Below are positions 1 to 8,735 of a stretch of DNA of 42,942 bases, piece by piece. A program made the translations under genes and the position numbers. Under the pieces are notes generated by a model. It searched no databases. It was given only the letters and a program-made list of their open reading frames with translations, and was not told the DNA's origin. Every line of letters begins with the position of its first letter. The stretch's first letter is position 1. Origin of the DNA: Stutzerimonas stutzeri TS44 (GTDB taxonomy: Bacteria; Pseudomonadota; Gammaproteobacteria; Pseudomonadales; Pseudomonadaceae); NCBI GenBank assembly GCA_000263395.1, contig AJXE01000028.1:1-42942 (forward strand), given 5' to 3'.

Positions 1-1184
1 GCATCTTTCCAGACCTGCGAGCCGCCATCGACGGCACGAATGGTTCGATACACATACACTTGGGAGACTCCAAGCACAGAGGCGATCTGCCGAGCCTCGC
101 ACCCTGCAAGTGCTAGCTCCCAAACAGCAGCAGGTAAGCCTTCTAGCCCCTCTAGCAGGGCCTTAGAAAGTTTCGCTTTTGGGTAGCCGACACCAGTTGG
201 CGATGATCGCTTAACAGCTGGCGTTGATGGTTTGTCGCTGCACTGGAGATGAGCCAGATCAACCCCAAGGGCGGTGGCCAGCACAATGTATTTGAGTGGG
301 TGGTGCGTATGCCTTGGCCTCCGTAGCAGCTTGGTGACCCAAGTCGCGGGTAGATCTGCGGGTGACTCTCCTAGAATCGAGTATTCCCAAGCTGCAGGCA
401 GAGCGTTGAAAACGCCGGCCATATGTGCGGCCAAACGGCATAGATCCAGCCGGTGCGATGCGCCATGGGTCAGGCCTAACTCTACAGCTCTTTGAACAAG
501 GCAAGAGCGCACTGCAGTGGGTGAAAGAGGTTTGAGGTCTAGCGCAAGCAATTGCATTGATCGGAGCGCTATTTGACGCAGCACTGGATAAGCCTCCAGA
601 TCAGCATCGACCTGATATGAATGAGCTTGTACATCGTCTTCGTCAGGCAGGTGGAGCTGCCATGAGTTGCGGCTATACCAACTGGGATCCACCACCTTGA
701 GCGAATGGCCGTGGTGGGGACATACCAATACACCGGGAAGCTGGTGAACACGGTGCCAGTACGCTGCGCCAACCCGAACGATATCCTCATTGAGGCAAGC
801 AGGACAGAATCGTACTCTCGAAGCGACCTCGATCCGACTGGCGTTGACTCCTAATTTCAGCATCAGCCACTTGCCGGCCCCGGCCATTGAGGTACGAGCA
901 TGCCGCACCTGATCGTCGGTGAGAAAGGGCGCGTAATAGGGCAGAACGGTATGGCATGTAATTATTTTGGATACCGAGAGATCCGTGGCAGGTGGAAGTG
1001 ACTCGGCTAAGTCACCCAATCGACAGGGAAACGCTACGTTCTGTGTGTATGAGATTGCAGCCCTATCGCCAGCGAAAGCGGCTTTTCGGCTATGCCCGCC
1101 ACAAAGCCGGGCATAGCGGGATAGGACACTGTGAAGCGTCTCGTCGGGGAACGCAGCAGGGAAGAAATGGAATTTCAGCTCCAT
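1..1184 (-). CDS. tnsD: TniQ/TnsD-family target selector (3' part outside window)
   Basis: TnsD-type proteins bind the end of glmS and recruit TnsC to direct insertion into attTn7. The frame starts at ATG 1184 and stays open for about 394 codons to the window edge, so the C-terminus is missing; Tn7 TnsD is about 508 aa. The N-terminus (residues 7-27) has the TniQ signature FFPAAFPDET followed by LHSVLSRYARL. A zinc finger is visible as Cys127, Cys130, Cys155 and His158 (CPAC ... CPHH). Near the edge, QIASVLGVSQVYVYRTI resembles a helix-turn-helix. It starts 15 bases after tnsC ends and so belongs to the same operon. The insertion site at glmS fits a TnsD role rather than a short CRISPR-associated TniQ. 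Confidence 0.88.
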   Translation of the reverse strand, partial: MELKFHFFPAAFPDETLHSVLSRYARLCGGHSRKAAFAGDRAAISYTQNVAFPCRLGDLAESLPPATDLSVSKIITCHTVLPYYAPFLTDDQVRHARTSMAGAGKWLMLKLGVNASRIEVASRVRFCPACLNEDIVRVGAAYWHRVHQLPGVLVCPHHGHSLKVVDPSWYSRNSWQLHLPDEDDVQAHSYQVDADLEAYPVLRQIALRSMQLLALDLKPLSPTAVRSCLVQRAVELGLTHGASHRLDLCRLAAHMAGVFNALPAAWEYSILGESPADLPATWVTKLLRRPRHTHHPLKYIVLATALGVDLAHLQCSDKPSTPAVKRSSPTGVGYPKAKLSKALLEGLEGLPAAVWELALAGCEARQIASVLGVSQVYVYRTIRAVDGGSQVWKD

Positions 1185-1199
1185 TACACGACCCTCGAA

Positions 1200-2660
1200 T
1201 CATAATCGGCGGTAGGCCGGCGAGAACTCGAAGAGATCCCTGGTTATCCAGCCAGCTGACTTCAGTTCTGCAAGGGTGTCGGGATGCTCGCTGAACACCT
1301 TCGCTTCAGAAGCCTCCACGGCAACTGCTGAAGGCGCATTAGGTTTGCTCACAGTAGCTTCCGGTAACGCAGTATTTGCCCGTGCAGCTGGAGTTACGCC
1401 TCGAAGCAAAGCGAGACGGTCTGCTCGCCCAAGTCCGTTGAACGCCATCATTTCCATCAACTGCTCCTCTATGGGAAGCAGGTCGTCGAACTTGCGCATG
1501 CGACTAGGGTCGCGACTACGCAGAGCCGATAGCGCTGGCCTGAGTATTTGCATCTTGGAATTGCTTACTTTGACGATCGTCTCGGCAGTCAGACACTCGG
1601 AGCCACTCTGAATTGCATAGCGCTGGCTCAGCACCAATAACTTAACCAGGAAGTCAGTCACACCCTGGGTGTGCTCGTACAGCGCGTCAAAAATCTCAGG
1701 AGTCAGTTCAGCCGCCTGCTTGCACCACTGATAGCTCCAAAGGTTCTCGACCAGAAAACGCCACTCGTCATCCTCCTTCTCGAAGCGCTTGAACTCGATC
1801 ATCCCCCCACCGCAACTGCGCCTGGCGACACGCATTACGTCCGAGAACAGACTGACCATCGAATTCGTCCCGATGAACACGACCGGGATACCGATATTGT
1901 TCACCAGGTGAAGGAAGAAATTCAGCATGCTTTCCTTACCCCCGGTCTTGGCCAGGTGAAGGTTCTGCAGCTCATCAATGAGCAAGGCGCCGATAAAAAA
2001 CGTGCTGGCTACCTGTTCCATCTGCTGAAGCGCATCGTTGATATTTCGATGCCGGTGGCGCTTGTGGTAGTCCTGATCGCCGAGTGCCTGGCCAACCGCG
2101 TGGAAGAACTGCTGACAAAATCCAGCCAACGAGCCATCTCGTGGACAATCAAGCTTGAGCCAGGTGATCTGGGTGTGGACGAATTGCTGACCCTCATAAC
2201 GCTCATGTCGGATCGTCTGAGGGTACAAGCTTAAAATGGCATGCAGTGCGGTGGACTTCCCAATACCACTCAGTCCCACAACGCTGAAAGTGTCAGCTGT
2301 TGATTTGAAAGCATCGTGATAGCGCTGAGCCCCTGACAAAGAATGCAGGTGCCTGACTGTGGAGGCGCTAGTTGGATTACGGCCAACATATCCACGACGG
2401 ATCAGCAGAGATAACAGGGACTCTAGCTCTAGGTGCAGCAGAAACGGCTGCACAACCGTCCTCAAGCGATCAATACAGTGAATCCGCATTGCCCCGTCGA
2501 GCTCTAGCTCCTCAGGTGCTACCGGCTGGGGAAAATTTGATATCAGCTCGGCAGCCGCCGCTTCGTCAAGAATTGGTGGCAGCGCTTCGATCAGAGGGTT
2601 TCCCGCGTACTCAGTGATGGCCTGCTTCGTATAGCTCGCAAGAGCTTTAGCACCTCTCAT
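1200..2660 (-). CDS. tnsC: TnsC-like AAA+ ATPase, transposition regulator
   Basis: TnsC is the ATP-dependent link between the target selector (TnsD) and the TnsAB transposase, and it also mediates target immunity. This 486-aa protein carries a Walker A motif GLSGIGKST (residues 129-137), a Walker B ALLIDELQ (225-232) and a sensor-like segment VVFIGTNS (about 260-267). That is the arrangement of the TniB/TnsC branch of AAA+ proteins. It is slightly shorter than Tn7 TnsC (555 aa). The start ATG overlaps the tnsB stop as ATGA, which suggests translational coupling. Confidence 0.92.
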   Translation of the reverse strand: MRGAKALASYTKQAITEYAGNPLIEALPPILDEAAAAELISNFPQPVAPEELELDGAMRIHCIDRLRTVVQPFLLHLELESLLSLLIRRGYVGRNPTSASTVRHLHSLSGAQRYHDAFKSTADTFSVVGLSGIGKSTALHAILSLYPQTIRHERYEGQQFVHTQITWLKLDCPRDGSLAGFCQQFFHAVGQALGDQDYHKRHRHRNINDALQQMEQVASTFFIGALLIDELQNLHLAKTGGKESMLNFFLHLVNNIGIPVVFIGTNSMVSLFSDVMRVARRSCGGGMIEFKRFEKEDDEWRFLVENLWSYQWCKQAAELTPEIFDALYEHTQGVTDFLVKLLVLSQRYAIQSGSECLTAETIVKVSNSKMQILRPALSALRSRDPSRMRKFDDLLPIEEQLMEMMAFNGLGRADRLALLRGVTPAARANTALPEATVSKPNAPSAVAVEASEAKVFSEHPDTLAELKSAGWITRDLFEFSPAYRRL

Positions 2661-4825
2661 TTGGGCTGCCCCGGGCGAACTCTTTTGAGTAAATCGATAA
2701 CCTGCGCGGTGCGCGGCCCAGCGTACGACTCTCTGACAATGGAAGGGCTCTGAGCATCAGGTTGAACGGGATCCGCACGTATACCGTCAGGTACAGTCGC
2801 TTGCTCTCGCTCCAATAACCGCTCTTCCGTACGATTCTCGCGGATATTAGCCACTGCTTCAGCCTTAGAGCCGGCTGCGGGTTCAAGCTTTTTCTCGGCC
2901 ATTGCATTGCCGACAATTTGCTCAACTTTATCGACCAAGCCAACTTGGCTTTCCCGTTCAGCTCGTTTGTGAGCTGGCGGCACTTGCCTGTAGGCCTCCA
3001 AGAGGTCGTAGATCTCGTCCGAGCGATAATCCGCATACTTCGCATCCGACCTCCGCAGGTCGCAACGCAGGAACTCCTTGTTCTCGTCCTGGATCCAGAT
3101 GTGCGCCGCAGAGTTCGGATCAAACCAGCAATCAATCGCCCAGACGCCATTGCGACGCGCTTTTGCGAACCAGTTTTTTTCGATAGCCATCTCGCAGAGA
3201 TAATGCATGCCGCGAAACAACACGCCACCTTTTTGGACGGTGGCCCTTTCCCGAGGCAGCAGATTGAGATAAATCAGCTCGTCAGGTCGCTTGTTAGGCT
3301 GGATAAGGTCGTTCTCTAACGCCCACCGCCAAATCCCCATCGGAGTGGGCTCCACGCCATCGTTCATCATCGCCTGGGTAAGACGATCCGGCTGTCGGTG
3401 GAAACGGTTGTAGTGAAGAATGCACTCGATGAGGACTTGGGTGAACTCCTTCAAATTCAGCGTCGCGTCGAGCCGATAATCACGCTCACCGCGTTCCTTC
3501 TCTCGGGCTGCTACTCCGCCGGGGAGCCACCTAATACCGGTTAAGTCGTTCAGGATGCCGAAGCGGCTCTCGACCATCGGTTTCCAATCCGGTCGGTATG
3601 GCGGGGCCGTCCCCATATCGATACCCAGGCCAGACGCGAGCCCCTCAGCAGCAGCCCCCAACATTTCACCTCTATCGGCGTAGATTTGATGTGGCAGATG
3701 ACGACAGTCCCAATCCTCAGGAGTGATATCAACACCGTTTTGCGCGCAGAACTCCACCTTGGAGGTGAACGCGTTGAACAGCGCCTGTCGAGCTCCGTTC
3801 CAGCTAGGCCCCTCAAGGCCTACATAAAGGCCAACGATCATCCCTGAGAAACTGTCGACTACGATGTACACCACGGGGCGACCGATAAGCATTCGTCGGG
3901 AGTAGCTGTTGACCAAGTAAATGTCAGCGATGGTCGCGTCGATCTCGAATTGATGACAAGGACCTCTAAGCCAGTCGCGGACGGTACCGGATAATGGACG
4001 GCAATCCTTCAGCCACTTCGTCAACCCCATGCGTCCACGATCAGTCTCGGTATCATCAAAGAACTGCTTTCCCCAATAATTAAACTGGTTAAACGTCGGA
4101 ATTTCAGATTGAGGAAGCAATACGACCTCGTTTTCGGGATTTTTAGAAAGCCGCTTCTCCGAATAATATTTATTGAGCATTTTGTTGTACGCGCTATCAA
4201 TCGTCGACTTCTTGTTCTTTACGTAAAGCGCGTAACAAACTCGGATACACTTCTTGTCGATATCGCTTAGTAATTTGGCAGGCGACACTAACACCCCTTG
4301 AAACCTTGGCTTTCGTCCCGGCGGCTTATCAGCGGAGTAATTACGACTCCCAACACCTACAGCAGAATAGTTGTTAAGAAGCGCATTTCTTACTTGCCCG
4401 TAAAACCAGTATCGATACAACAAACGATATAGCGTTTTACGCTGCACACCCGCCTCAGCGGCGCGATCACTTACCAATCGGCCCATCTCGCCATGAACAA
4501 ATATTTGCCCTGGATAGGCCGGGTCCAAAAGTGGCGCAATCAGAGCCCATTTTTGGTCTCTATCACGCCTCGCGCGCTCGTCGAGATCTTCTTCCAAAAC
4601 CAGTAGAAATTCTGGCACTGCCATCACCACAGGCTTTGTATCGCCTGATACCAATGACACCCTGAATTCCTCAAGACCAATCGAATACGGCTTCCTAGGA
4701 GGATCCGTTAGATCCATAACAATCAGTGCGTCGTGCTTCTCGTCGAGGTGAATTGCTCTCGCCATAGTAGAGAGCAAGGAGAGTTCCGTGACAGGCTCAA
4801 AGACGTCATTAACTGAAATTTTCAT
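2657..4825 (-). CDS. tnsB: TnsB-like DDE transposase
   Basis: TnsB binds the transposon ends and performs 3'-end cleavage and strand transfer. The 722-aa protein has an N-terminal DNA-binding region with a helix-turn-helix-like segment near 120-145 and a retroviral-integrase-type core. Catalytic residues are seen as Asp296 (FEIDAT), Asp384 (IYADRGE) and Glu419 (KPMVESRFG). The C-terminal 130 residues are charged, as expected for the part that contacts TnsC. Length matches Tn7 TnsB (702 aa). It overlaps tnsA and tnsC by 4 bp at both ends (ATGA), so the three are translated as a tight unit. Confidence 0.94.
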   Translation of the reverse strand: MKISVNDVFEPVTELSLLSTMARAIHLDEKHDALIVMDLTDPPRKPYSIGLEEFRVSLVSGDTKPVVMAVPEFLLVLEEDLDERARRDRDQKWALIAPLLDPAYPGQIFVHGEMGRLVSDRAAEAGVQRKTLYRLLYRYWFYGQVRNALLNNYSAVGVGSRNYSADKPPGRKPRFQGVLVSPAKLLSDIDKKCIRVCYALYVKNKKSTIDSAYNKMLNKYYSEKRLSKNPENEVVLLPQSEIPTFNQFNYWGKQFFDDTETDRGRMGLTKWLKDCRPLSGTVRDWLRGPCHQFEIDATIADIYLVNSYSRRMLIGRPVVYIVVDSFSGMIVGLYVGLEGPSWNGARQALFNAFTSKVEFCAQNGVDITPEDWDCRHLPHQIYADRGEMLGAAAEGLASGLGIDMGTAPPYRPDWKPMVESRFGILNDLTGIRWLPGGVAAREKERGERDYRLDATLNLKEFTQVLIECILHYNRFHRQPDRLTQAMMNDGVEPTPMGIWRWALENDLIQPNKRPDELIYLNLLPRERATVQKGGVLFRGMHYLCEMAIEKNWFAKARRNGVWAIDCWFDPNSAAHIWIQDENKEFLRCDLRRSDAKYADYRSDEIYDLLEAYRQVPPAHKRAERESQVGLVDKVEQIVGNAMAEKKLEPAAGSKAEAVANIRENRTEERLLEREQATVPDGIRADPVQPDAQSPSIVRESYAGPRTAQVIDLLKRVRPGQPK

Positions 4826-5676
4826 GACGACTTCTCGCTCAGTGTGGATATTTCAGTGGGATAAAAAACACTGAAGTCTGGCAAAGGTGACTTGAGCTGT
4901 AACGGCGCACCACTTAATTCAATCCTAATAGTTTTCCGCCAGATCAAATTAAAGAAAATGTCGCGAGCATCGGTATACGGTATGGATAATCGGTGTCCAA
5001 TCTTGCGCAAGCTCTCCGACGTTGACCAAGGGCAACCCTTTATTGATTCAAGTATCTCGATGAATTGCAAATGCAGCGGGACATCCATCAAGGCACGAGG
5101 CAATTTGGCAAATTTGCGAAGAAATACGAGATTCAGGATCAAATCGGGCGTAAACAACTCCTCCGTTACGATGCTCCAGTCTACACCTTGGCTCACCCAG
5201 AACCGTCTCTCGACTTCGAGTTTTTCTAACGTGCGAGCACAGCCTTTTCCTTGAAGGTCTTTCGCGTATTTGATCGTCCTGGCAACGGACTTTACGTCTC
5301 CATTTGGCTGCTTTACAGACAGCAAAAAGTCAGTGGTCATTACCATAGGAACAGAGGTCGTTTTGTATTTTGGATACCGTACACCGATAGCCCTGGCGAT
5401 CGCCTGGGTGCTCTCCACCGGCAGTAGGGGATACTGCTCGCGGATATCTACAACGTCCTCTGAAAACTCACAGAGTAAAAAGTACGCCCGTTCAAGGTCG
5501 GATAAGAGGTGATGAATTCGATCAATCTTAACACCTTGGATTTTCCAGGAACGCCCCATCGAAGGGACATCCTGAACACGTAACCAAGGCACATACTCAG
5601 CTCCGGCGCCAGCTCCAAACCCATTGGCGATGTGCCGTTCGATATCCTGATTTGAAGCAAACCTACGACCTCGCAC
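4822..5676 (-). CDS. tnsA: TnsA-like endonuclease
   Basis: TnsA is the restriction-like endonuclease that makes the 5'-strand cuts, giving cut-and-paste transposition with TnsB. I place the start at GTG 5676 because AGGAGG lies just upstream with correct spacing. A farther in-frame GTG at 5709 has no such site. From GTG 5676 the protein is 284 aa (Tn7 TnsA is 273 aa). By comparison with Tn7 TnsA (Glu63, Asp114, Lys132), the catalytic residues are probably Glu62 (SDLERAYFLL), Asp116 (MTTDFLLS) and Lys136 (RTIKYAKD). The motif DIREQYPLLP is typical of the family. Having TnsA as well as TnsB predicts no cointegrate formation. Confidence 0.9.
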   Translation of the reverse strand: MRGRRFASNQDIERHIANGFGAGAGAEYVPWLRVQDVPSMGRSWKIQGVKIDRIHHLLSDLERAYFLLCEFSEDVVDIREQYPLLPVESTQAIARAIGVRYPKYKTTSVPMVMTTDFLLSVKQPNGDVKSVARTIKYAKDLQGKGCARTLEKLEVERRFWVSQGVDWSIVTEELFTPDLILNLVFLRKFAKLPRALMDVPLHLQFIEILESIKGCPWSTSESLRKIGHRLSIPYTDARDIFFNLIWRKTIRIELSGAPLQLKSPLPDFSVFYPTEISTLSEKSS

Positions 5677-5867
5677 CCGCCCTCCTAAGTCCGTCCGGAC
5701 CGCTCCCACCGTTCGGCAAGAGAGTAGTTATAGGAAAACATGAGCTAACAAGCTGCCATGTCGTAGGGCTTTCCAGAATACTCCTGCTGAAAATTAAGGC
5801 AGCGGCTCCTGACAAACGGCCTAGCATAAAAACAGAAAACCCTTTTAGATACAGGGGCTTACGGCTA

Positions 5868-5935
5868 GTGTCAAACTATAATAGCTTGTGTCAGACTTTA
5901 TTATTTTGTGTCAATCTTTATTCCGTGAAGCCACA
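5868..5935 (-). repeat. Tn7-like right end with three TnsB-type repeats
   Basis: GTGTCA recurs at 5868, 5888 and 5908, an exact 20-bp period. Each is followed by an A/T-rich half such as AACTATAATAG or GACTTTATTAT. The outer edge is TGTGG at 5935 read inward. Close-packed tandem TnsB sites are a feature of the right (tnsA-proximal) end of Tn7. The 5677-5867 stretch between the repeats and tnsA has no gene, and I see no confident promoter in it. Confidence 0.85.
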
Positions 5936-5958
5936 CCTAACGGCGCTGGCCAGCGCGG
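5936..5958. other. Occupied attTn7 insertion point
   Basis: This short stretch joins the transposon end to the glmS stop codon. In Tn7 biology TnsD reads the last codons of glmS and insertion occurs about 25 bp past the stop. Here the element starts 23 bp past it. The first five bases are the presumed target duplication. Confidence 0.82.
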
Positions 5959-7794
5959 TTATTCCACGGTGACGGACTTGGCCAGGTTGCGCGGCTGGTC
6001 GACGTCGGTGCCGCGCAGCACGGCGACGTAGTAGGACAACAGCTGCAGCGGCACGGTGTAGAGGATCGGTGCCAGCGCATCGTGGATGTGCGGCATGTTC
6101 ACCACGAAGGTGCCCTCGCCGTTCTCCAGCCCGGCGGCGCCATCGGCGAAGACGATCAGCTCGCCACCGCGCGCGCGCACTTCCTGCAGGTTGGACTTGA
6201 GCTTCTCCAGCAGCTCGTTGTTCGGCGCCACGGTGACCACCGGCATGTCGCCATCCACCAGCGCCAGCGGGCCGTGCTTGAGCTCTCCGGCCGGATAGGC
6301 CTCGGCGTGGATGTAGGAGATTTCCTTGAGTTTGAGCGCGCCTTCCATCGCCACCGGATACTGCGCGCCACGGCCGAGGAACAGCGTGTGGTGTTTCTCG
6401 GCGAAATGCTCGGCGACCTTCTCCACCGTGGTGTCCATCGCCAGCGCTTCGCCCAGACGGGTCGGCAGGCGGCGCAATTCGGCCACCAGCTCGGCTTCCC
6501 TGGCCGCCGTCAGGCTGCCGCGTACCTGGCCGAGGGCCAGGGTCAGCAGCATCAGCCCGGTCAGCTGGGTGGTGAAGGCCTTGGTCGAGGCGACGCCAAT
6601 TTCCGGCCCGGCCTGGGTCAGCAGGCAGAGGTCGGATTCGCGCACCAGCGAGCTGATGCCGACGTTGCAGATCGCCAGGCTGGCCAGATAGCCGGCGTCC
6701 TTGGCATTACGCAGCGCGGCCAGGGTGTCGGCGGTCTCGCCGGACTGGGAGATGGTGACGAACAGGCTGTCAGGCTGCACCACCACCTTGCGATAGCGGA
6801 ACTCGCTGGCGACCTCGACCTGGCAGGGAATCCCGGCCAGTTCTTCGAGCCAGTAACGCGCGACCATGCCGGCGTGATAGCTGGTGCCGCAGGCGACGAT
6901 CTGCACGTTGCGCACCCTGGCGAACAGCTCGGCGGCCTGCGGGCCGAAGGCCTGCACCAGCACCTGGCTGTCGCCCAGGCGGCCTTCGAGGGTGCGCTGC
7001 ACGACCTGGGGCTGCTCGTGGATTTCCTTGAGCATGAAGTGGCGGTATTCGCCCTTGTCCGCGGCCTCGGCACCTTCGTGGTACTGCACCGCTTCGCGCT
7101 GTACCGGCTGGCCGGCGGCGTCCCAGATCTGCACGCTGTCGCGGCGGATCTCGGCGATGTCGCCTTCTTCCAGGTACATGAAGCGGTCGGTGACCTGGCG
7201 CAGCGCCAGCTGGTCGGAGGCGAGGAAGTTTTCGCCCAGACCGAGGCCGATCACCAGCGGGCTGCCGCTGCGCGCGGCGAGCAGGCGATCCGGCTGGCTG
7301 GCGCTGATCACCGCCAGGCCGTAGGCGCCGTGCAGTTCCTTGACCGCCGCCTTGAGCGCGACGGTGAGGTCGCCGAACTCGTCGAGCTTGTGGTGCAGCA
7401 GGTGGACGATGACTTCGGTATCGGTATCGGAGGTGAAGCTGTAGTCCAACGCCTTGAGCTGCGCGCGCAGGGCTTCGTGGTTCTCGATGATGCCGTTGTG
7501 CACCACGGCCAGATCATCGCCGGAGAAATGCGGGTGGGCGTTGCGCTCGCACGGCGCGCCGTGGGTGGCCCAGCGGGTGTGCGCGATGCCCAGACGACCG
7601 GCCAGCTGGGCCTCGGTCTGCGCCTGTTGCAGCTCGGCGACCTTGCCGGTGCGGCGCAGGCACTGCAACGTTCCGGCGCCATCCAGCACGGCGACACCGG
7701 CACTGTCGTAGCCGCGGTATTCCAGGCGCTTGAGGCCTTCGAGCAGGATCGCGGTGATGTTGCGTTCGGCGACGGCGCCAACGATGCCACACAT
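5959..7794 (-). CDS. glmS: Glucosamine--fructose-6-phosphate aminotransferase
   Basis: GlmS makes glucosamine-6-phosphate from fructose-6-phosphate and glutamine, the first step to UDP-GlcNAc for peptidoglycan and LPS. The 611-aa protein begins [12 protein letters not shown], where Cys2 is the glutaminase nucleophile after Met removal. Two SIS domains follow, with CGTSYHAG and SQSGETADT sugar-phosphate motifs, and the C-terminus is NLAKSVTVE. The 3' end is the TnsD recognition region used by the neighbouring transposon; the gene is intact. It follows glmR by 3 bp, so the two are co-transcribed. No glmS ribozyme is expected or seen in this lineage. Confidence 0.98.
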   Translation of the reverse strand: MCGIVGAVAERNITAILLEGLKRLEYRGYDSAGVAVLDGAGTLQCLRRTGKVAELQQAQTEAQLAGRLGIAHTRWATHGAPCERNAHPHFSGDDLAVVHNGIIENHEALRAQLKALDYSFTSDTDTEVIVHLLHHKLDEFGDLTVALKAAVKELHGAYGLAVISASQPDRLLAARSGSPLVIGLGLGENFLASDQLALRQVTDRFMYLEEGDIAEIRRDSVQIWDAAGQPVQREAVQYHEGAEAADKGEYRHFMLKEIHEQPQVVQRTLEGRLGDSQVLVQAFGPQAAELFARVRNVQIVACGTSYHAGMVARYWLEELAGIPCQVEVASEFRYRKVVVQPDSLFVTISQSGETADTLAALRNAKDAGYLASLAICNVGISSLVRESDLCLLTQAGPEIGVASTKAFTTQLTGLMLLTLALGQVRGSLTAAREAELVAELRRLPTRLGEALAMDTTVEKVAEHFAEKHHTLFLGRGAQYPVAMEGALKLKEISYIHAEAYPAGELKHGPLALVDGDMPVVTVAPNNELLEKLKSNLQEVRARGGELIVFADGAAGLENGEGTFVVNMPHIHDALAPILYTVPLQLLSYYVAVLRGTDVDQPRNLAKSVTVE

Positions 7795-7797
7795 GGG

Positions 7798-8580
7798 TCA
7801 GGTCTCCAGATTGGGTTCGATGGCCGCGCAGATCAGTCTGACGCCACGGGCCTGAAGGGATGCGCGCGCCGTGTCTGTGAGGCGCTCGTCGGTGATCAGG
7901 GTGTGGATCCTGCCCCAGGGCAGTTCCAGATTCGGGATGCGCCGGCCGATCTTGTCGGACTCGGCTAGCACGATGACTTCGCGGGCAACCTCGGCCATCA
8001 CCCGCGACAGCCCCAGCAGTTCGTTGAAGGTGGTGGTGCCACGCTCCAGATCGATGCCGTCGGCGCCGATGAACAGCTGGTCGAAATCATAGGAGCGCAG
8101 CACCTGTTCGGCCACCTGGCCCTGGAACGATTCGGAATGCGGGTCCCAGGTGCCGCCGGTCATCAGCAGCACCGGCTCGTGCTCCAGCTCGCGCAACGCG
8201 TTGGCCACGTTGAGCGAGTTGGTCATCACCACCAGCCCGTGCGTGTGGCCGAGCTGCGGGATCATCGCCGCGGTGGTGGTACCGCTGTCGATGATGATCC
8301 GCGCATGCTCGCGGATGCAGCCAACCGCGGCGCGGGCGATGGCCTGCTTGGCCGGCGAGACCGGCTGCACGCCGTCGCCGATCAGCTCCTGCGGCAGCGA
8401 CACCGCGCCGCCGTAACGGCGCAGCAGCAGGCCGTTCTTCTCGAGCGCGGCGAGGTCCTTGCGGATGGTGACCTCGGAGGTTTCGAAGTGCCGCGACAAG
8501 GCATCGACACTGACCTCGCCCTGCTCGTTGAGCAGCGTGAGGATGGCGTGTCGGCGTTGCGGCGTGTTGCGCTTCGACAT
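7798..8580 (-). CDS. glmR: DeoR-family transcriptional regulator
   Basis: The N-terminal DeoR helix-turn-helix is clear (RRHAILTLLNEQGEVSVDAL, then SEVTIRKDLAALE), followed by the DeoR sugar-phosphate-sensing domain with DSGTTTAAM and TGGTWD. I choose ATG 8580, giving MSKRNTPQRR and 260 aa, the usual family length. An in-frame start at 8637 would add 19 atypical residues. Position between glmU and glmS matches the Pseudomonas gene called glmR, and a role in controlling glmS or amino-sugar genes is inferred from that position and family. It sits immediately upstream of glmS on the same strand. Confidence 0.88.
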   Translation of the reverse strand: MSKRNTPQRRHAILTLLNEQGEVSVDALSRHFETSEVTIRKDLAALEKNGLLLRRYGGAVSLPQELIGDGVQPVSPAKQAIARAAVGCIREHARIIIDSGTTTAAMIPQLGHTHGLVVMTNSLNVANALRELEHEPVLLMTGGTWDPHSESFQGQVAEQVLRSYDFDQLFIGADGIDLERGTTTFNELLGLSRVMAEVAREVIVLAESDKIGRRIPNLELPWGRIHTLITDERLTDTARASLQARGVRLICAAIEPNLET

Positions 8581-8630
8581 CAGCAATGTTTCGATCCGAA
8601 AGTTACAGGCGCGAATCAAAACATAAAGCG

Positions 8631-8672
8631 GCTGCAAGCTGCAAGCTGGAAGCTGGAAGCTGGAAGCTGGAA
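8631..8672. repeat. Six tandem 7-bp repeats (GCTGCAA/GCTGGAA)
   Basis: Two copies of GCTGCAA are followed by four of GCTGGAA without interruption, in the glmR-glmU gap. The complement of this unit (GCTTCCAGCTTC) occurs at about 8720-8731, so a long imperfect stem could form across the end of the glmU transcript. Slippage-prone length variation is likely. Confidence 0.9.
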
Positions 8673-8735
8673 GTCAGTGTGAGGGCTGAAGCCGAAACAC
8701 GCTCATGCTTTTTGCTCTTGCTTCCAGCTTCAGGC

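Larger units (their letters stand above)
1..5935 (-). mobile_element. Tn7-like transposon, right part (left part outside window)
   Basis: Four genes in the order tnsA-tnsB-tnsC-tniQ/tnsD are transcribed away from glmS. The element ends at 5935 with terminal bases TGTGG when read inward on the minus strand. Three 20-bp-spaced TnsB-type repeats lie just inside this end. The boundary is 23 bp past the glmS stop codon, with the tnsA side nearest glmS, as in classical Tn7. The left end and any cargo are beyond base 1. The bases 5936-5940 (CCTAA) would be one copy of the 5-bp target duplication; the other copy cannot be seen. Confidence 0.9.

Noticed and set aside
259..504. Short frames on both strands at the left end
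   Set aside because: They lie inside the clear TniQ/TnsD reading frame that runs off the window edge.
7795..7797. glmS ribozyme upstream of glmS
   Set aside because: Only 3 bp separate glmR and glmS; the ribozyme is a Gram-positive feature and no such fold fits.
6082..7968. Long plus-strand open frame opposite glmS
   Set aside because: Antisense shadow of a high-GC gene with strong codon bias; glmS is unambiguous and the antisense product is His/Gln/Arg-rich with no domain.
8631..8672. Tandem repeats as a CRISPR array
   Set aside because: Unit is only 7 bp with no spacers and no cas genes. No CRISPR array is visible anywhere in the window.
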